This document shows, one piece after another, positions 44,470 through 51,387 of a DNA stretch of 51,387 bases. Made by a program: the position numbers and the translations under genes. Source of the DNA: Pancytospora philotis (Eukaryota; Microsporidia). Location: the NCBI GenBank assembly GCA_023647555.1, contig JALRLY010000249.1, positions 1-51,387 on the forward strand. The letters run 5' to 3'. Position 1 is the first letter of the stretch, and each line of letters begins with the position of its first letter. The notes below the pieces were generated by a model. The model worked only from the letters and a program-made list of their open reading frames with translations, had not been told where the DNA came from and made no database searches.

Positions 44470-44940
44470 ATGAGCACGGACGGCGCTCCCCGCGAACTGC
44501 TGACGTACAACGCATTCTACGATACACCCAGTGCTAAGGCGTTCTGCTCGCTTACCGTCACCGATGCGGCGGGCGCTGCCGCAGGCGTCACCATCCACTC
44601 GCCAGACTCAGTCGTGCGTCCGTCGCTGTACCCCTTGAAGGCGCCGACGTACTGCTGCTCTGTAGAGGTGGTCGGTCTGGAGGGATGCGGACTCGTAGAT
44701 TACGTGAACGCAGTGGCGATGTGCATGCTGCAGTGGAACGCAACAAAAAATGTATTGGTGGCAGCAGCGAACGAGGCAGGCTATATTGTGTACTGCCCGG
44801 AGGACGATACGGTCCACGAGTCCTTCTTCCGGGACTTCTCCAGCTACGATGCGCTGCCGGCGCTTAAGGCCGAGTGCGTAAAGGTGCTCGGAGAGATACA
44901 GGCAGCAGTAAATATGCAAATGGCTCAGCGGTGTAGCTAG
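44470..44940 (+). CDS. Small acidic protein, function unknown
   Basis: 156 residues, no leader, with alternating strands and helices (YNAFYDTPSAKAFCSLTVTD, PLKAPTYCCSVEVVGLEG, CMLQWNATKNVLVAAANEA) and several cysteines. An AAAAATTTAGCGG stretch lies about 45 bp and GCCCTGCGC about 3 bp before the ATG. Third codon positions are moderately G/C. A proteasome-assembly chaperone or similar small alpha/beta protein would suit the pattern, but nothing specific is recognised. Confidence 0.65.
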   Translation: MSTDGAPRELLTYNAFYDTPSAKAFCSLTVTDAAGAAAGVTIHSPDSVVRPSLYPLKAPTYCCSVEVVGLEGCGLVDYVNAVAMCMLQWNATKNVLVAAANEAGYIVYCPEDDTVHESFFRDFSSYDALPALKAECVKVLGEIQAAVNMQMAQRCS

Positions 44941-45364
44941 TACTCAGTTATAGCCGAGCTTGTCTGCAAAAAATACTGTTAGATTCGATATCGTATGGTT
45001 AAATTTAGTTGTATGGTATTCTGGTGTATATTTGTATGTTACACCTGTTTCTATTAGCTCATCTGTAAATTACAAACATGTGGAAGAGTATTTCAGCATT
45101 TTGCTTAAAAACGATTTACTCTGTTCTTCTTTAACGACTTCGCGCACACACTAAATGCACCAGCAATAAATATCAAAGATACAAACTCAAGATTGAACGG
45201 CATTTATTAAAATAGATCGCAAAATTACCAGCTACTAGAATTCTAACACTATGTCAGGATTGATTTGTGTTAAGACTGTGAATACCACCACTCAGATCAA
45301 ACTGTAAAGTAATCAATGCCCAATAATCACAATGCTGCTCCCTCGCTGCTTAATACGCTCCGCT
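44941..45364. other. A/T-rich intergenic region
   Basis: 424 bp, distinctly A/T-rich, between two convergent genes. A 64-codon plus frame (44960-45154) has no start element. It is probably the two 3' ends plus spacer. Confidence 0.6.
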
Positions 45365-46006
45365 TCACAACTCCTTCACGGTTCTATAGTAGATGGTCTT
45401 TCCAGCAGTGAGACTGTCCCGCGTAATCTCCACAATCTCACCGGGCTTGCCACCGATGTAGCGGCACACAATATCAGAGGTGAGGAGCACAGGCAGGCTC
45501 CCGATCTCAGTCTTGAGCCGCTTCAGCAGCGCGTCGGAGTCGGCCCGCGGCAGGATCCTGTGCGGCGGGACCAGCTCGTGCTTGAGCACGTTGAACTGCA
45601 GCTCCTGCAGCAGGAAGTGCTCGACATCGAGGCGCGTGCCCTTCAGATAGGCCTTGCACGACGGATTCAGCTTGCTGGGCGTGATGAGCATCACATTCTG
45701 GATGCCCTGGCCCATGTAGCTCCCCACGAGCGCCTCCAGCGCCGCCTTCGGGAGCTTCTCGTCCGACGTGAAGTGGATCGCCAGCATCGCCACCTCGCCG
45801 TTCTCGCCGAGGGCGCTCCCCGATGCCACGAAGTTGAGCACCGCGCAGTTCGAGCCTGCCGACGGGAAGTGCGCCTGGAAGTCGGCGTAGTTGAAGACCC
45901 GCTGGAGCGTCGAGTACCCGCGGTGGGCGAGGATCTCTATCACGACGTTCCGTGCGAGCCACAACTCGCGCACCGTGGCCTTCTTCTCAGCGGCGGCTGC
46001 TGTCAT
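45365..46006 (-). CDS. RPB5: RNA polymerase subunit RPB5 (common to Pol I, II, III)
   Basis: 213 residues, close to yeast Rpb5 (215). The N-terminal jaw domain has the family's MLIAHRGY-type start (VIEILAHRGYS); the C-terminal archaeal-RpoH-like domain contains VLKHELVPPHRILP, SLPVLLTSDIVCRYIGGKPGEIVEITR and the end GKTIYYRTVKEL. Rpb5 forms the lower jaw of all three nuclear RNA polymerases. Start set by AAAATTTTGCTGCCCC directly before the ATG. Third positions are strongly G/C. Confidence 0.97.
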   Translation of the reverse strand: MTAAAAEKKATVRELWLARNVVIEILAHRGYSTLQRVFNYADFQAHFPSAGSNCAVLNFVASGSALGENGEVAMLAIHFTSDEKLPKAALEALVGSYMGQGIQNVMLITPSKLNPSCKAYLKGTRLDVEHFLLQELQFNVLKHELVPPHRILPRADSDALLKRLKTEIGSLPVLLTSDIVCRYIGGKPGEIVEITRDSLTAGKTIYYRTVKEL

Positions 46007-46022
46007 GGGGCAGCAAAATTTT
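46007..46022 (-). promoter_or_regulatory. AAAATTTTGCTGCCCC start element of RPB5
   Basis: In gene orientation the A/T block and CCCC abut the ATG at 46006 with no spacer. A good reference example of the element on a core gene. Confidence 0.8.
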
Positions 46023-46426
46023 GCGCGTATCCATTTGTTGCAGGGGGGTTGTAGTGAGGGTGGATATGCAGGGATAGTGTGCGTAGCGGTGTATATGAAA
46101 AGTAGCTTGGATACTCAGCTTATATCACCGCATGCTATATTCGTTTAGGCTAATGGACTTGTATGCGATTCTAATGCGTATGGAGACTATCAAATATTTT
46201 GACAACCTTGCTTTAGTATGGACTTGTTTCGCCTACGCAGCCACACGATTGATCCTACCAGCATGCAAATTATCTAGCTAACATCTCAAAAATCTTCACA
46301 CCGTGACCATCAATTCAAAGCTTCTTATTGACTCTCATAATGTCCAAATTAAGGCTGCCAATGGATTCATTTAATCTAGAGCTTTTACGATTTCGTCGCT
46401 GTATGGAAATCTTTTCATCCGTTAAT
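46023..46426. other. Intergenic region between RPB5 and secreted gene
   Basis: About 400 bp without a gene, A/T-rich. A plus-strand frame from 46328 of 95 codons runs into the next gene in another frame and is not supported. Confidence 0.55.
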
Positions 46427-46440
46427 AAAATTTTTGCCCC
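46427..46440 (+). promoter_or_regulatory. AAAATTTTTGCCCC start element
   Basis: It ends 5 bp before the ATG at 46446. It shows that the secreted gene uses the same element as core genes. Confidence 0.75.
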
Positions 46441-46445
46441 GAATC

Positions 46446-47801
46446 ATGTTGTCCGTTGTTCTATGGATGCTCGAGGGAGTAGTCGCCAGCGAGCCTGCGA
46501 AGAAAGCAGCAGCGCGGCGGGACTGTTATCACAGCTACGACCGGTTTATGCAGCAAATCAGCCCGCTCAGGAAGATCCTCAGTATGAACTACCCGAGAGA
46601 CAGAGACGCGCTTAGAAAAATCTGCAAACATATCAACAGGCATACAAAGGTGCCGCAGGGGAGCACCTTGACAGAGGATGCGTTCGGTTTCATTACGCGC
46701 AGTATTTTGAACGAGACATCTCCTATCAAGTTTGTGAGGGAGAAACTAAGGGCCTGCGATAGTTTCGCGGAACACACTTTGCTTGCGTATGTCATCCGCT
46801 TCGCGCTGGATAACCCAAGCATTTTGGACGGCTCCGATGGCTCTGAGGTACCCGACGCAAATGGGGAATTGCAGGTCAAGGGCGAAGCGCTGCTCAAAGT
46901 CTTGAATGGGCAGCTCGCAGCGAAGCGCACGATGGAGCCCGAGGCTTTATTCAACAGAGAAGACAACCGTCGTTTTGTGTATGACGCACTTGTGTATTTG
47001 TTTAGCGTGCACGATGACGGCGCGGACGCCGTACGCGAGCGCTTTCGCAAGATGCTGACTGCCGCAGTTACGAAGAGAAAGCCGGCTGGAGCGGCAGCGA
47101 AGAAAACGCGGAAAGATGTGGCTGAGGAGAAGAAAAGAGATTTAAACACCTTCAAAACGATTGTGAAGCTGGTCAAGGAAGTTGAATCAGCTCCGTTTAG
47201 ATGTAGCACACAGCAGTATAGGCTCCAAGAGGTAGTGCTTGAGGTCACGACTTCCCAAGTGGATCCCCGGGCTGTTGAATTTCTGGATGCAATTGGACTG
47301 GGTGCTGGTGCCTCGCTTCTAGTTCCACAGTACATAACGACTGGGCAGCGCGCCAGTGTCAGCCCGTGCTTTGTGCTGCGGTATGTTCAGAATGCTATAG
47401 TGAAAGAAGCCAAGGACGCTGTTTGGGCCGAGGATGTGCTGTTCACATACTTTACTGAGGCGGGCATGACGGCCCGGTTGAGGTGGCTGCACGACAGGCC
47501 CGAGTTCGCGCGCTGTATGTCCGCGCGTACGCTCTGCCATGTGCTTTACTACGTCTGGAAGGACCCCGGGCTCGACCTCGGGCTCTACATCAACGTAGGA
47601 TTGAAGGATTTGGACGAGAAGCTGTTCCTGCGTACGCTGGCGGGAACACTAATGGTTGATAGCTACCCCGGGCTGTACCTCGTGCTAATCGAGCACTGCC
47701 CGCAGAGCATCAGGGGTGCGTGGGCTGCGTACATTGCCGAGCTGAGTGCACAGAACAAAGCATTTGCAGATGCAGCGGGAGAGGAGGAAATGGATGAGTG
47801 A
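46446..47801 (+). CDS. Secreted protein with Lys-rich middle, function unknown
   Basis: 451 residues. The N-terminus MLSVVLWMLEGVVASEPAKK is a signal peptide (likely cut after VVA). The body is helical; about residues 205-240 are strongly basic (KRKPAGAAAKKTRKDVAEEKKR), a possible nuclear localisation or nucleic-acid-binding stretch, and the end is acidic (AGEEEMDE). No paralogue is evident in the window and no known domain is recognised. The start is defined by the AAAATTTTTGCCCC element just upstream. A secreted protein with an internal basic cluster could be a host-nucleus effector, but that is speculation. Confidence 0.8.
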   Translation: MLSVVLWMLEGVVASEPAKKAAARRDCYHSYDRFMQQISPLRKILSMNYPRDRDALRKICKHINRHTKVPQGSTLTEDAFGFITRSILNETSPIKFVREKLRACDSFAEHTLLAYVIRFALDNPSILDGSDGSEVPDANGELQVKGEALLKVLNGQLAAKRTMEPEALFNREDNRRFVYDALVYLFSVHDDGADAVRERFRKMLTAAVTKRKPAGAAAKKTRKDVAEEKKRDLNTFKTIVKLVKEVESAPFRCSTQQYRLQEVVLEVTTSQVDPRAVEFLDAIGLGAGASLLVPQYITTGQRASVSPCFVLRYVQNAIVKEAKDAVWAEDVLFTYFTEAGMTARLRWLHDRPEFARCMSARTLCHVLYYVWKDPGLDLGLYINVGLKDLDEKLFLRTLAGTLMVDSYPGLYLVLIEHCPQSIRGAWAAYIAELSAQNKAFADAAGEEEMDE

Positions 47802-48104
47802 TTTTTGGATACAGGGCTATCTTGATAGCATAAGCATTAAATTTCTAGCTTTAATAATCTAATTGAATAGTAGCGTAGAATTAAACGATTTGTATAATGC
47901 CATGGCTATTCAAATTGTTCACTTTTGCTTCCGCATCTCCTGTGCGCAGTCTGACGCGATTTACGATATTATTCTAAGCGGTGTCTTAGATTTGATGTAG
48001 GCCCCCAAGTTTGGAGGTAAGCTTCGCCTGCACTCGGTCGCCGCGCCATCAAGAGACTTGTTTGCCATCACTGTATCTGTCGCAACGGGCGTTTAGCTAC
48101 GTGC
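47802..48104. other. Upstream region of the retrotransposon (LTR not delimited)
   Basis: About 300 bp between the secreted gene's stop and the gag-pol start element. The 5' LTR and primer binding site should lie here if the element is complete, but with the 3' LTR outside the window neither boundary can be set. A short CCAAGTTTGG palindrome occurs at about 48005-48014. Confidence 0.5.
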
Positions 48105-48116
48105 AAAATTTACCCC
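48105..48116 (+). promoter_or_regulatory. Host-type AAAATTTACCCC element before gag-pol
   Basis: It is identical to the RPS8 element (26810-26821) and ends 5 bp before the gag-pol ATG at 48122. Confidence 0.75.
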
Positions 48117-48121
48117 ATTCG

Positions 48122-51100
48122 ATGAGCGATAATAAATTCTCATTCGACATGGCGTCAATGGTGACTCAAGCGGTTCCGACCTATAACGGCGAACCGCAGA
48201 GCGACGTAAACGTTTGGATCCGAGACTTTGAGATGATGATGCTAGTCTCGAGAATTCCGAACGAGGATATCCCCCGTGCCGCGATAATGGCATTGAGAGG
48301 GCAGGCGCTATCGTGGGCCTCTGACTTCCTTCAGCGTGTGGAGGTCATTGAATGGCCAGGATTGAGGAGGGCGATGGAGTCTCGCTTCAACTCCACGAAG
48401 CGCTGTGATAAAATTTTGCATCGGTTTACGTATGCAAAACCGTCGCAGTCCGCAGACGAGTACGAAACTCTTCTGAAGGACGCGGCGGCGTTAGTTAACA
48501 TTAAGCTACTTACAACGGAGCATGCCATTAAGAGCATCATCACGAAGGCACCCCAGGCCATAAGAGCCACCTTGTGGTCGAGACAAAGTGAAGACAAAAG
48601 TTGGGATCGGTTCATGCAAGAAGCATACGATTTATCATGGGTTGCTTTCCCGGAACGCGCGGAAGAAGCACAGGTGGTGCTCGAGTCGCGTCGGTCGTTC
48701 AACCTCGCGCCGATAGTGAGCAAGAAGCAGAAACAGGCGACGAAGCAATTTTACTGCAAATGGCATGGGAATAACTCGACGCACGAGACCGTCAAGTGCT
48801 TTACCATTAAGCGAGCGAGAGCATTAGGAATGGCTTTCCCATCAGAGGCGAATGCAATCGAGGAGTTCGAATTAAATCTTGAGCCGTATGCTGTATTGCG
48901 TTTAGGAGTCGGTAAAACGAACCCTTTTAAAACGACAGCACAAATAGGCGGACTCGCGGTTAAGGCGCTCCTCGATACTGGAGCAGATGTTTCGGTGATT
49001 AATAAAGCCCATGTCCCAGCGGGATCGAGACTAGTACCGACAAATCGGAAAGTAGTGGCCGCAAATGGGGCTCCACTGAAACTCGTGGGGCAGATACAGG
49101 ATCTCTTGATAGTACTAGGAACAAAACGGATACTGATCGATGTATTAGTGGCAGAGCTAGAGCCGAGGTACGCAGTTATCGGTGCTGATGCACTGTCGAA
49201 ATACCCCGAGATTCTCAAAGAAGCTACCAGTAAGGCCGAGATGCAGCTGATGCCTCAAAAGCAGAAGCAGCTAGCGGTGGTCACAGAAGAACCACTAATT
49301 GAGAAGTTTGACCAGATCTGTCGCAGTGAGATTTCAAGAGAGTCCATATGCACGGCTATTGAGCATAGTATCGAGACGGGAACAGCTAAGCCCATTGCGC
49401 AAAGAAGCTCTCGGGTACCGGTCAATTATGAACAGGCCATTGATACAGAGATAGCGAAGAGCCTAACGCTCGGGATAATTGCCCCGTCGACGAGCCCATG
49501 GTGTGCGCGGATCGTACCGGTGCCCAAGAAAGATGGGGCACTGAGAATCTGTGTGGATTATCGAGCACTTAATCAGATCACGCTTAAGGACAACTATCAA
49601 ATGCCGCGCATAGATGATATTCTAGATTCATTAGCTCAAGCGAGAGTGTTCACAACACTCGACGCAACCTCGGGATACCATCAGATCGCGCTGACGCAGG
49701 AAAGCAGGGCGAAAACAGCATTCAGCTGGAAGAACGGACATTACGAGTTCAACCGTATGCCATTCGGACTGTGCAATGCACCTGCGACGTTCCAGCGGGC
49801 GATGGACATGATATTCAGGAACGAACTTGGCATATTTGTGCGACCATACCTGGATGACATTGTAGTCTACTCAAAGACGGCAGAAGAGCATCGGGAGCAC
49901 TTAGAGATCATCCTGGGGCGTCTTAAAGCAGCGGGAATCGTGCTGAATAAGAAGAAATGTGTGATCGGGCAGCCAGCAGTCAAGCTCCTTGGTAATATTG
50001 TGACTGAAGGGAAGGTGATGTCCGACCCAGAAAAGGTGAAGGCAATCGAAGAGTGCGAGCGGCCAACAACACTGAGAGAGCTGAGGTCATTTCTAGGCCT
50101 AGCGAACTACTGTCGTGAGTACATAAGGCAGTTCGCTCACATCGCCGCACCACTGTTTGAGCTGTTGAAAGGTGGGTCCAAGGATAGCGTCAAAGCAATA
50201 GCATGGTCAGACGCGGCAAGTCAAAGTTTCGAGGAGATTAAGCAAGCTATTAAGACGCAGACAGAACGAGCGCAGCCTGACTTTTCTAGAGAGTTCGTCG
50301 TCGTGACCGACGCTTCGAATCGTGCGGTTGGCGGAATTCTGGCTCAGGAGGATGAGAAGGGTGGTATGAGAATGATCTATGCATTCAGCAAGACACTCAA
50401 CCAGGCACAGAAGAACTACTCGACTACAGACAAAGAACTCTTGGCTATTGTACTAGTGGTGCAACACTTCCGACACTATCTCCTGGGTAGACATTTCAAT
50501 CTGTACACCGACCATCGGGCACTCGCATACCTTTGGGAAGCAGCCGACCCTTCAAGCAGGCTCTGCAGATGGGCGCTAAGCTTACAGGAGTATGATTTCA
50601 CACCGATTTACATCAAGGGGGAAACCAACGCGGCCGATTTTCTGAGCAGGGCAGTACCGGCAGATAAGCCGGCCGCCATAGCCGCATTGGGCAGTAGCGA
50701 GCTTACTGAAGAGGAACGCAGGGAGATTTTACAGGAATATCATTTAGCTCTTGGACACGGCTCGGCCAACAACATGAAGTTCGCCATTAAGGAGAAGTAT
50801 GGTTGGAGCTCTATGATGCGCGACATTGAGGAGTACTGCAAGTCGTGTGCGATATGCACCAGAGGGGGTCTCGAACGTGTGAACACCAAGAATAAAGTGA
50901 TCGTGACTACGAGACCAAACGAGTGCTGGGAGTGTGACGTGATTGGGCGGCTGGTAGAGACGAACCGTGCTGAGAAATTTATCTTTGTAGCGATCGACCA
51001 CTATTCAAAGTGGACCGAAGCGCGTGCTATCGAAAACAAGGATAAAGAGACGATCCTCAGGGCAGTCAAAGAGCTTATAATCGAGAAGCATGGCATCCCT

Positions 51101-51387
51101 ACTAAAATTATTTCAGACGTAGGGACAGAGTTCAACAATGCATTACTGCTAAGAGAGATGGAAGCTCGAGGCATCCAGTGGATATTCGCCTCCCCGGACC
51201 ACCACCAGACGATCGGTGCAGTCGAGCGTGTCAATCAGACACTGTTTGGCAAGCTTAAAAAGTTGACCAACTTCGGCGAAATCAGTTGGAACGACCGTCT
51301 TGAACAAGCGACCAAAGCAGTGAACATGTCTTTCCACAGAGGCCTCCGTACGTCCCCGTATATTTTCAAGCATGGATATCTTCCTGA
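48122..51387 (+). CDS. Gag-pol polyprotein of Ty3/gypsy retrotransposon (3' end outside window)
   Basis: A single frame of at least 1088 codons joining gag and pol without a frameshift. In order: a gag capsid-like region (1-200); a variant zinc knuckle (C212, H215, H221, C226); aspartic protease with DTGAD at 285-289; reverse transcriptase (about 440-640) with MPFGLCNAPATFQ and YLDD at 576-579; RNase H (about 720-840) with VVTDAS, TTDKELLAI and LYTDHRAL; integrase with the HHCC zinc domain (H874 onward, CKSC) and the catalytic D939, D999 and E1035 with the usual 35-residue D-E spacing. All catalytic residues visible are intact. A chromodomain, if any, would lie beyond the edge. Confidence 0.93.
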   Translation, partial: MSDNKFSFDMASMVTQAVPTYNGEPQSDVNVWIRDFEMMMLVSRIPNEDIPRAAIMALRGQALSWASDFLQRVEVIEWPGLRRAMESRFNSTKRCDKILHRFTYAKPSQSADEYETLLKDAAALVNIKLLTTEHAIKSIITKAPQAIRATLWSRQSEDKSWDRFMQEAYDLSWVAFPERAEEAQVVLESRRSFNLAPIVSKKQKQATKQFYCKWHGNNSTHETVKCFTIKRARALGMAFPSEANAIEEFELNLEPYAVLRLGVGKTNPFKTTAQIGGLAVKALLDTGADVSVINKAHVPAGSRLVPTNRKVVAANGAPLKLVGQIQDLLIVLGTKRILIDVLVAELEPRYAVIGADALSKYPEILKEATSKAEMQLMPQKQKQLAVVTEEPLIEKFDQICRSEISRESICTAIEHSIETGTAKPIAQRSSRVPVNYEQAIDTEIAKSLTLGIIAPSTSPWCARIVPVPKKDGALRICVDYRALNQITLKDNYQMPRIDDILDSLAQARVFTTLDATSGYHQIALTQESRAKTAFSWKNGHYEFNRMPFGLCNAPATFQRAMDMIFRNELGIFVRPYLDDIVVYSKTAEEHREHLEIILGRLKAAGIVLNKKKCVIGQPAVKLLGNIVTEGKVMSDPEKVKAIEECERPTTLRELRSFLGLANYCREYIRQFAHIAAPLFELLKGGSKDSVKAIAWSDAASQSFEEIKQAIKTQTERAQPDFSREFVVVTDASNRAVGGILAQEDEKGGMRMIYAFSKTLNQAQKNYSTTDKELLAIVLVVQHFRHYLLGRHFNLYTDHRALAYLWEAADPSSRLCRWALSLQEYDFTPIYIKGETNAADFLSRAVPADKPAAIAALGSSELTEEERREILQEYHLALGHGSANNMKFAIKEKYGWSSMMRDIEEYCKSCAICTRGGLERVNTKNKVIVTTRPNECWECDVIGRLVETNRAEKFIFVAIDHYSKWTEARAIENKDKETILRAVKELIIEKHGIPTKIISDVGTEFNNALLLREMEARGIQWIFASPDHHQTIGAVERVNQTLFGKLKKLTNFGEISWNDRLEQATKAVNMSFHRGLRTSPYIFKHGYLP

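Larger units (their letters stand above)
48105..51387 (+). mobile_element. Ty3/gypsy LTR retrotransposon (5' part; cut by window edge)
   Basis: Minimum extent. Protease, reverse transcriptase, RNase H and integrase occur in the order that defines the Ty3/gypsy (Metaviridae) group. No stop or frameshift is seen over 1088 codons, so this copy may be young. The 3' part of integrase, the 3' LTR and the outer boundaries are outside the window or undetermined. It inserted, or lies, next to a secreted-protein gene. Confidence 0.9.

Noticed and set aside
48012..48030. TGGAGGTAAGC as a primer binding site for tRNA-Ala
   Set aside because: It matches only about 8 of 13 bases of the complement of the tRNA-Ala 3' end and lacks the CCA complement; without the LTR boundary it cannot be supported.
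1..51387. Spliceosomal introns in the genes
   Set aside because: Every gene reads through from start to stop without a need for splicing, and no consensus intron was noticed at the ribosomal protein gene starts, where microsporidian introns usually sit.

Overview
This window reads as a microsporidian (fungal-lineage, obligate intracellular parasite) nuclear genome segment. Evidence: eukaryotic core genes with no introns (ribosomal proteins uL6 and eS8, RPB5, CDC45, Ctf4, HRD1, LCB1, LSm6-like, RLP24, JJJ1-like); several proteins shorter than their yeast orthologues; an AAATTT plus CCCC (or GGGG) element just upstream of many start codons, as described for microsporidia; and many genes for secreted proteins I cannot assign to known families. 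I cannot name the species. Housekeeping genes use very G/C-rich third codon positions, while the secreted families use much more A/T.

Layout. 1-5.4 kb: a secreted-protein gene cut by the left edge, an Atm1-type ABC half-transporter, and another secreted protein. 5.6-9.7 kb: a membrane-anchored His/Lys-rich protein, an eIF3c-like gene, an LSm6-like gene, uL6/RPL9 and RLP24. 10.4-13.2 kb: a tandem pair of secreted paralogues (family C). 13.7-19.2 kb: CDC45, a coiled-coil protein, LCB1, tRNA-Ala(UGC) and a basic protein I do not recognise. 19.4-22.3 kb: two divergent, head-to-head secreted paralogues (G1, G2). 22.4-27.9 kb: a membrane-anchored PDI, a small protein, tRNA-Pro(AGG), a Ctf4/AND-1 protein, eS8/RPS8 and a 58-residue acidic coiled-coil protein.

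28.5-40.8 kb is the most unusual part: eight secreted-protein genes in a head-to-tail array on the minus strand. Three belong to subfamily A and five to subfamily B, and A and B look remotely related. Most end in a Ser/Asp/Glu-rich tail; in A1, B3 and B4 the tail is lost, and eroded copies of it remain in the DNA after the stop. Family-specific upstream blocks are conserved, including one held about 70 bp from the ATG in B3-B5.

41.0-47.8 kb returns to core genes (HRD1 ubiquitin ligase, JJJ1-like factor, HORMA-PHD Hop1-like protein, an unknown protein, RPB5) plus one more secreted protein. The right end, from about 48.1 kb, holds the 5' part of a Ty3/gypsy retrotransposon as one uninterrupted gag-protease-RT-RNaseH-integrase frame. 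It runs off the window, and its start codon follows a perfect copy of the host AAAATTTACCCC element.

Functional links: CDC45 and Ctf4 both act at the replicative helicase; RLP24 and JJJ1 both act in 60S maturation; HRD1, PDI and LCB1 are ER proteins that serve a cell with a large secretory output. All identifications come from reading the translated sequence; no database search was possible.
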